From: Duganella qianjiadongensis
GTDB taxonomy: Bacteria; Pseudomonadota; Gammaproteobacteria; Burkholderiales; Burkholderiaceae_D
DNA length: 64,000 nucleotides
NCBI RefSeq assembly: GCF_009857915.1
Contig: NZ_WWCM01000010.1
Span: 62,001-126,000 of the forward strand
Reading direction: 5' to 3'
This document shows, in pieces, positions 63,316 to 64,000 of the stretch. The notes beneath the pieces were generated by a model. That model ran no database searches, was not told the origin of the DNA, and saw nothing but the letters and a program-made list of their open reading frames with translations. The position numbers and the translations under genes were made by a program. Every line of letters begins with the position of its first letter. The first letter of the stretch is position 1.

Positions 63316-64000
63316 CAGGCTTGCTCTCCGGAGGTAACAGGCAGGCGGCGCATGCGCGGCTTGAAGCGGTAGTGAATAAACAGGTCGGCGGCCAGCAGGT
63401 AGAACAGCAGCAGGCCCTGGAACATGCCGGTAATGGCGGACGGCACCTGCAGCTCGATCTGCGCCGTTTCGCCGCCGATGTAGAGCAGCGACATCAGCAG
63501 GGCCGACAGCACCACACCGAGCGGATGCAAGCGCCCCACATAGGCCACGATGATGGCGGCAAAGCCGTAGCCGGCCGAGACGGATGGCTGCATCTGGCCC
63601 AGCGGGCCGGCCACTTCGCCCACGCCGGCTATGCCGGACAGGGCGCCGCTAACCATAAAGGCCAGCCAGACATTGCGCGGCTCGCTAAAGCCCGCATACA
63701 GCGCGGCGGCCGGCGCCATGCCGCTGACCTGCATGCGGTAGCCGGCAAAGCTGTGCTTGCAGAAGAACCATGCACCCAGCGCCGCCAGCAGCGACAGGAT
63801 GAACGCGGCGTTGACACGCAAGCCTTCCACCAGCAGCGGCAAGGTGGCCGCGTCGCTGAACATTTTCGACTGGGGGAAATTGAAACCGGCCGGATCGCGC
63901 ATGGGGCCGTGCACCAGATAGCTGAGCAAGTGATAGGACACATACACCAGCATCAGGCTGACCAGAATTTCGTTGGTATTGAAGCGGGTGCGCAGCAGGG
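63315..64000 (-). CDS. ABC transporter permease, 5' end outside the window
   Basis: Partner permease of the gene at 62392. At least 228 residues are visible, open through base 64000. Helices are interrupted by YAGFSEPRNVWLAFMVSGAL and SVSAGYGFAAIIVAYVGRLH, the blocks of BMP-type permease 1. The RFNTNEILVSLMLVYVSYHL segment at the window edge is typical of the region before the middle of these proteins. The upstream ATPase gene should lie just outside. Confidence 0.9.
   Translation of the reverse strand, partial: LLRTRFNTNEILVSLMLVYVSYHLLSYLVHGPMRDPAGFNFPQSKMFSDAATLPLLVEGLRVNAAFILSLLAALGAWFFCKHSFAGYRMQVSGMAPAAALYAGFSEPRNVWLAFMVSGALSGIAGVGEVAGPLGQMQPSVSAGYGFAAIIVAYVGRLHPLGVVLSALLMSLLYIGGETAQIELQVPSAITGMFQGLLLFYLLAADLFIHYRFKPRMRRLPVTSGEQA

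Overview
The window is a stretch of high-GC proteobacterial chromosome. The organism is most likely a betaproteobacterium of the Oxalobacteraceae (Massilia/Duganella/Janthinobacterium type). This is judged from the gene orders gpmA-envC-ctpA-moeB, rhodanese-grxC-secB-SH3-gpsA and petABC-sspA-sspB, from a single-chain indolepyruvate:ferredoxin oxidoreductase, and from a fused isobutyryl-CoA mutase. No species can be assigned from sequence alone.

Layout. 1-6.2 kb (minus strand): secreted amidohydrolase (cut by the window edge), MoeB/ThiF-type E1 enzyme, C-terminal processing protease, EnvC-like amidase activator, phosphoglycerate mutase. 6.2-9.2 kb (plus): membrane rhodanese, glutaredoxin 3, SecB, SH3-domain exported protein, GpsA. 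9.3-11.7 kb (minus): DUF2461 protein, DegS-like protease, MscL. 12-16.1 kb (plus): cytochrome bc1 complex (petABC), two tandem terminators, then sspA-sspB and tRNA-Thr(TGT).

16.2-19.6 kb is a small element inserted in the 3' end of tRNA-Thr. A 49-bp copy of the tRNA 3' end marks its far side. It carries a membrane protein, a fragment of a serine recombinase, about 1 kb of decayed sequence, and a coupled two-gene cassette (unrecognised protein plus PIN-domain nuclease). No integrase gene is visible. Phased 8-bp repeats follow both copies of the tRNA end, which suggests more than one insertion.

19.9-34.6 kb is accessory: an unrecognised 512-aa protein, a GlyGly-CTERM lipoprotein with its rhombosortase, an esterase / GlxA-type regulator / TonB receptor / M20 peptidase group, a MerR regulator with a VIT-vWA protein, a periplasmic binding-protein-like protein and a GIN-domain protein. 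34.7-44 kb (minus) is a tad/Flp pilus operon (flp, cpaA, an extra AAA+ ATPase, cpaB, secretin, lipoprotein, tadZ, tadA, tadB, tadC). It is followed by a convergent diguanylate cyclase / HD-GYP pair, so c-di-GMP enzymes sit beside the pilus genes.

46.9-55.1 kb is catabolic: a LysR regulator, the large indolepyruvate oxidoreductase and the fused mutase IcmF. 55.3-64 kb holds a coiled-coil protein, a metallo-beta-lactamase-fold hydrolase, a MoaD-like protein with a BNR-repeat protein, a 105-aa protein, an RTX/DUF4214 secreted protein, a ferredoxin, an Aer-like PAS chemoreceptor and two permeases of a BMP-type nucleoside/sugar ABC importer, the last cut by the window end. No rRNA, CRISPR array or complete insertion sequence was seen.
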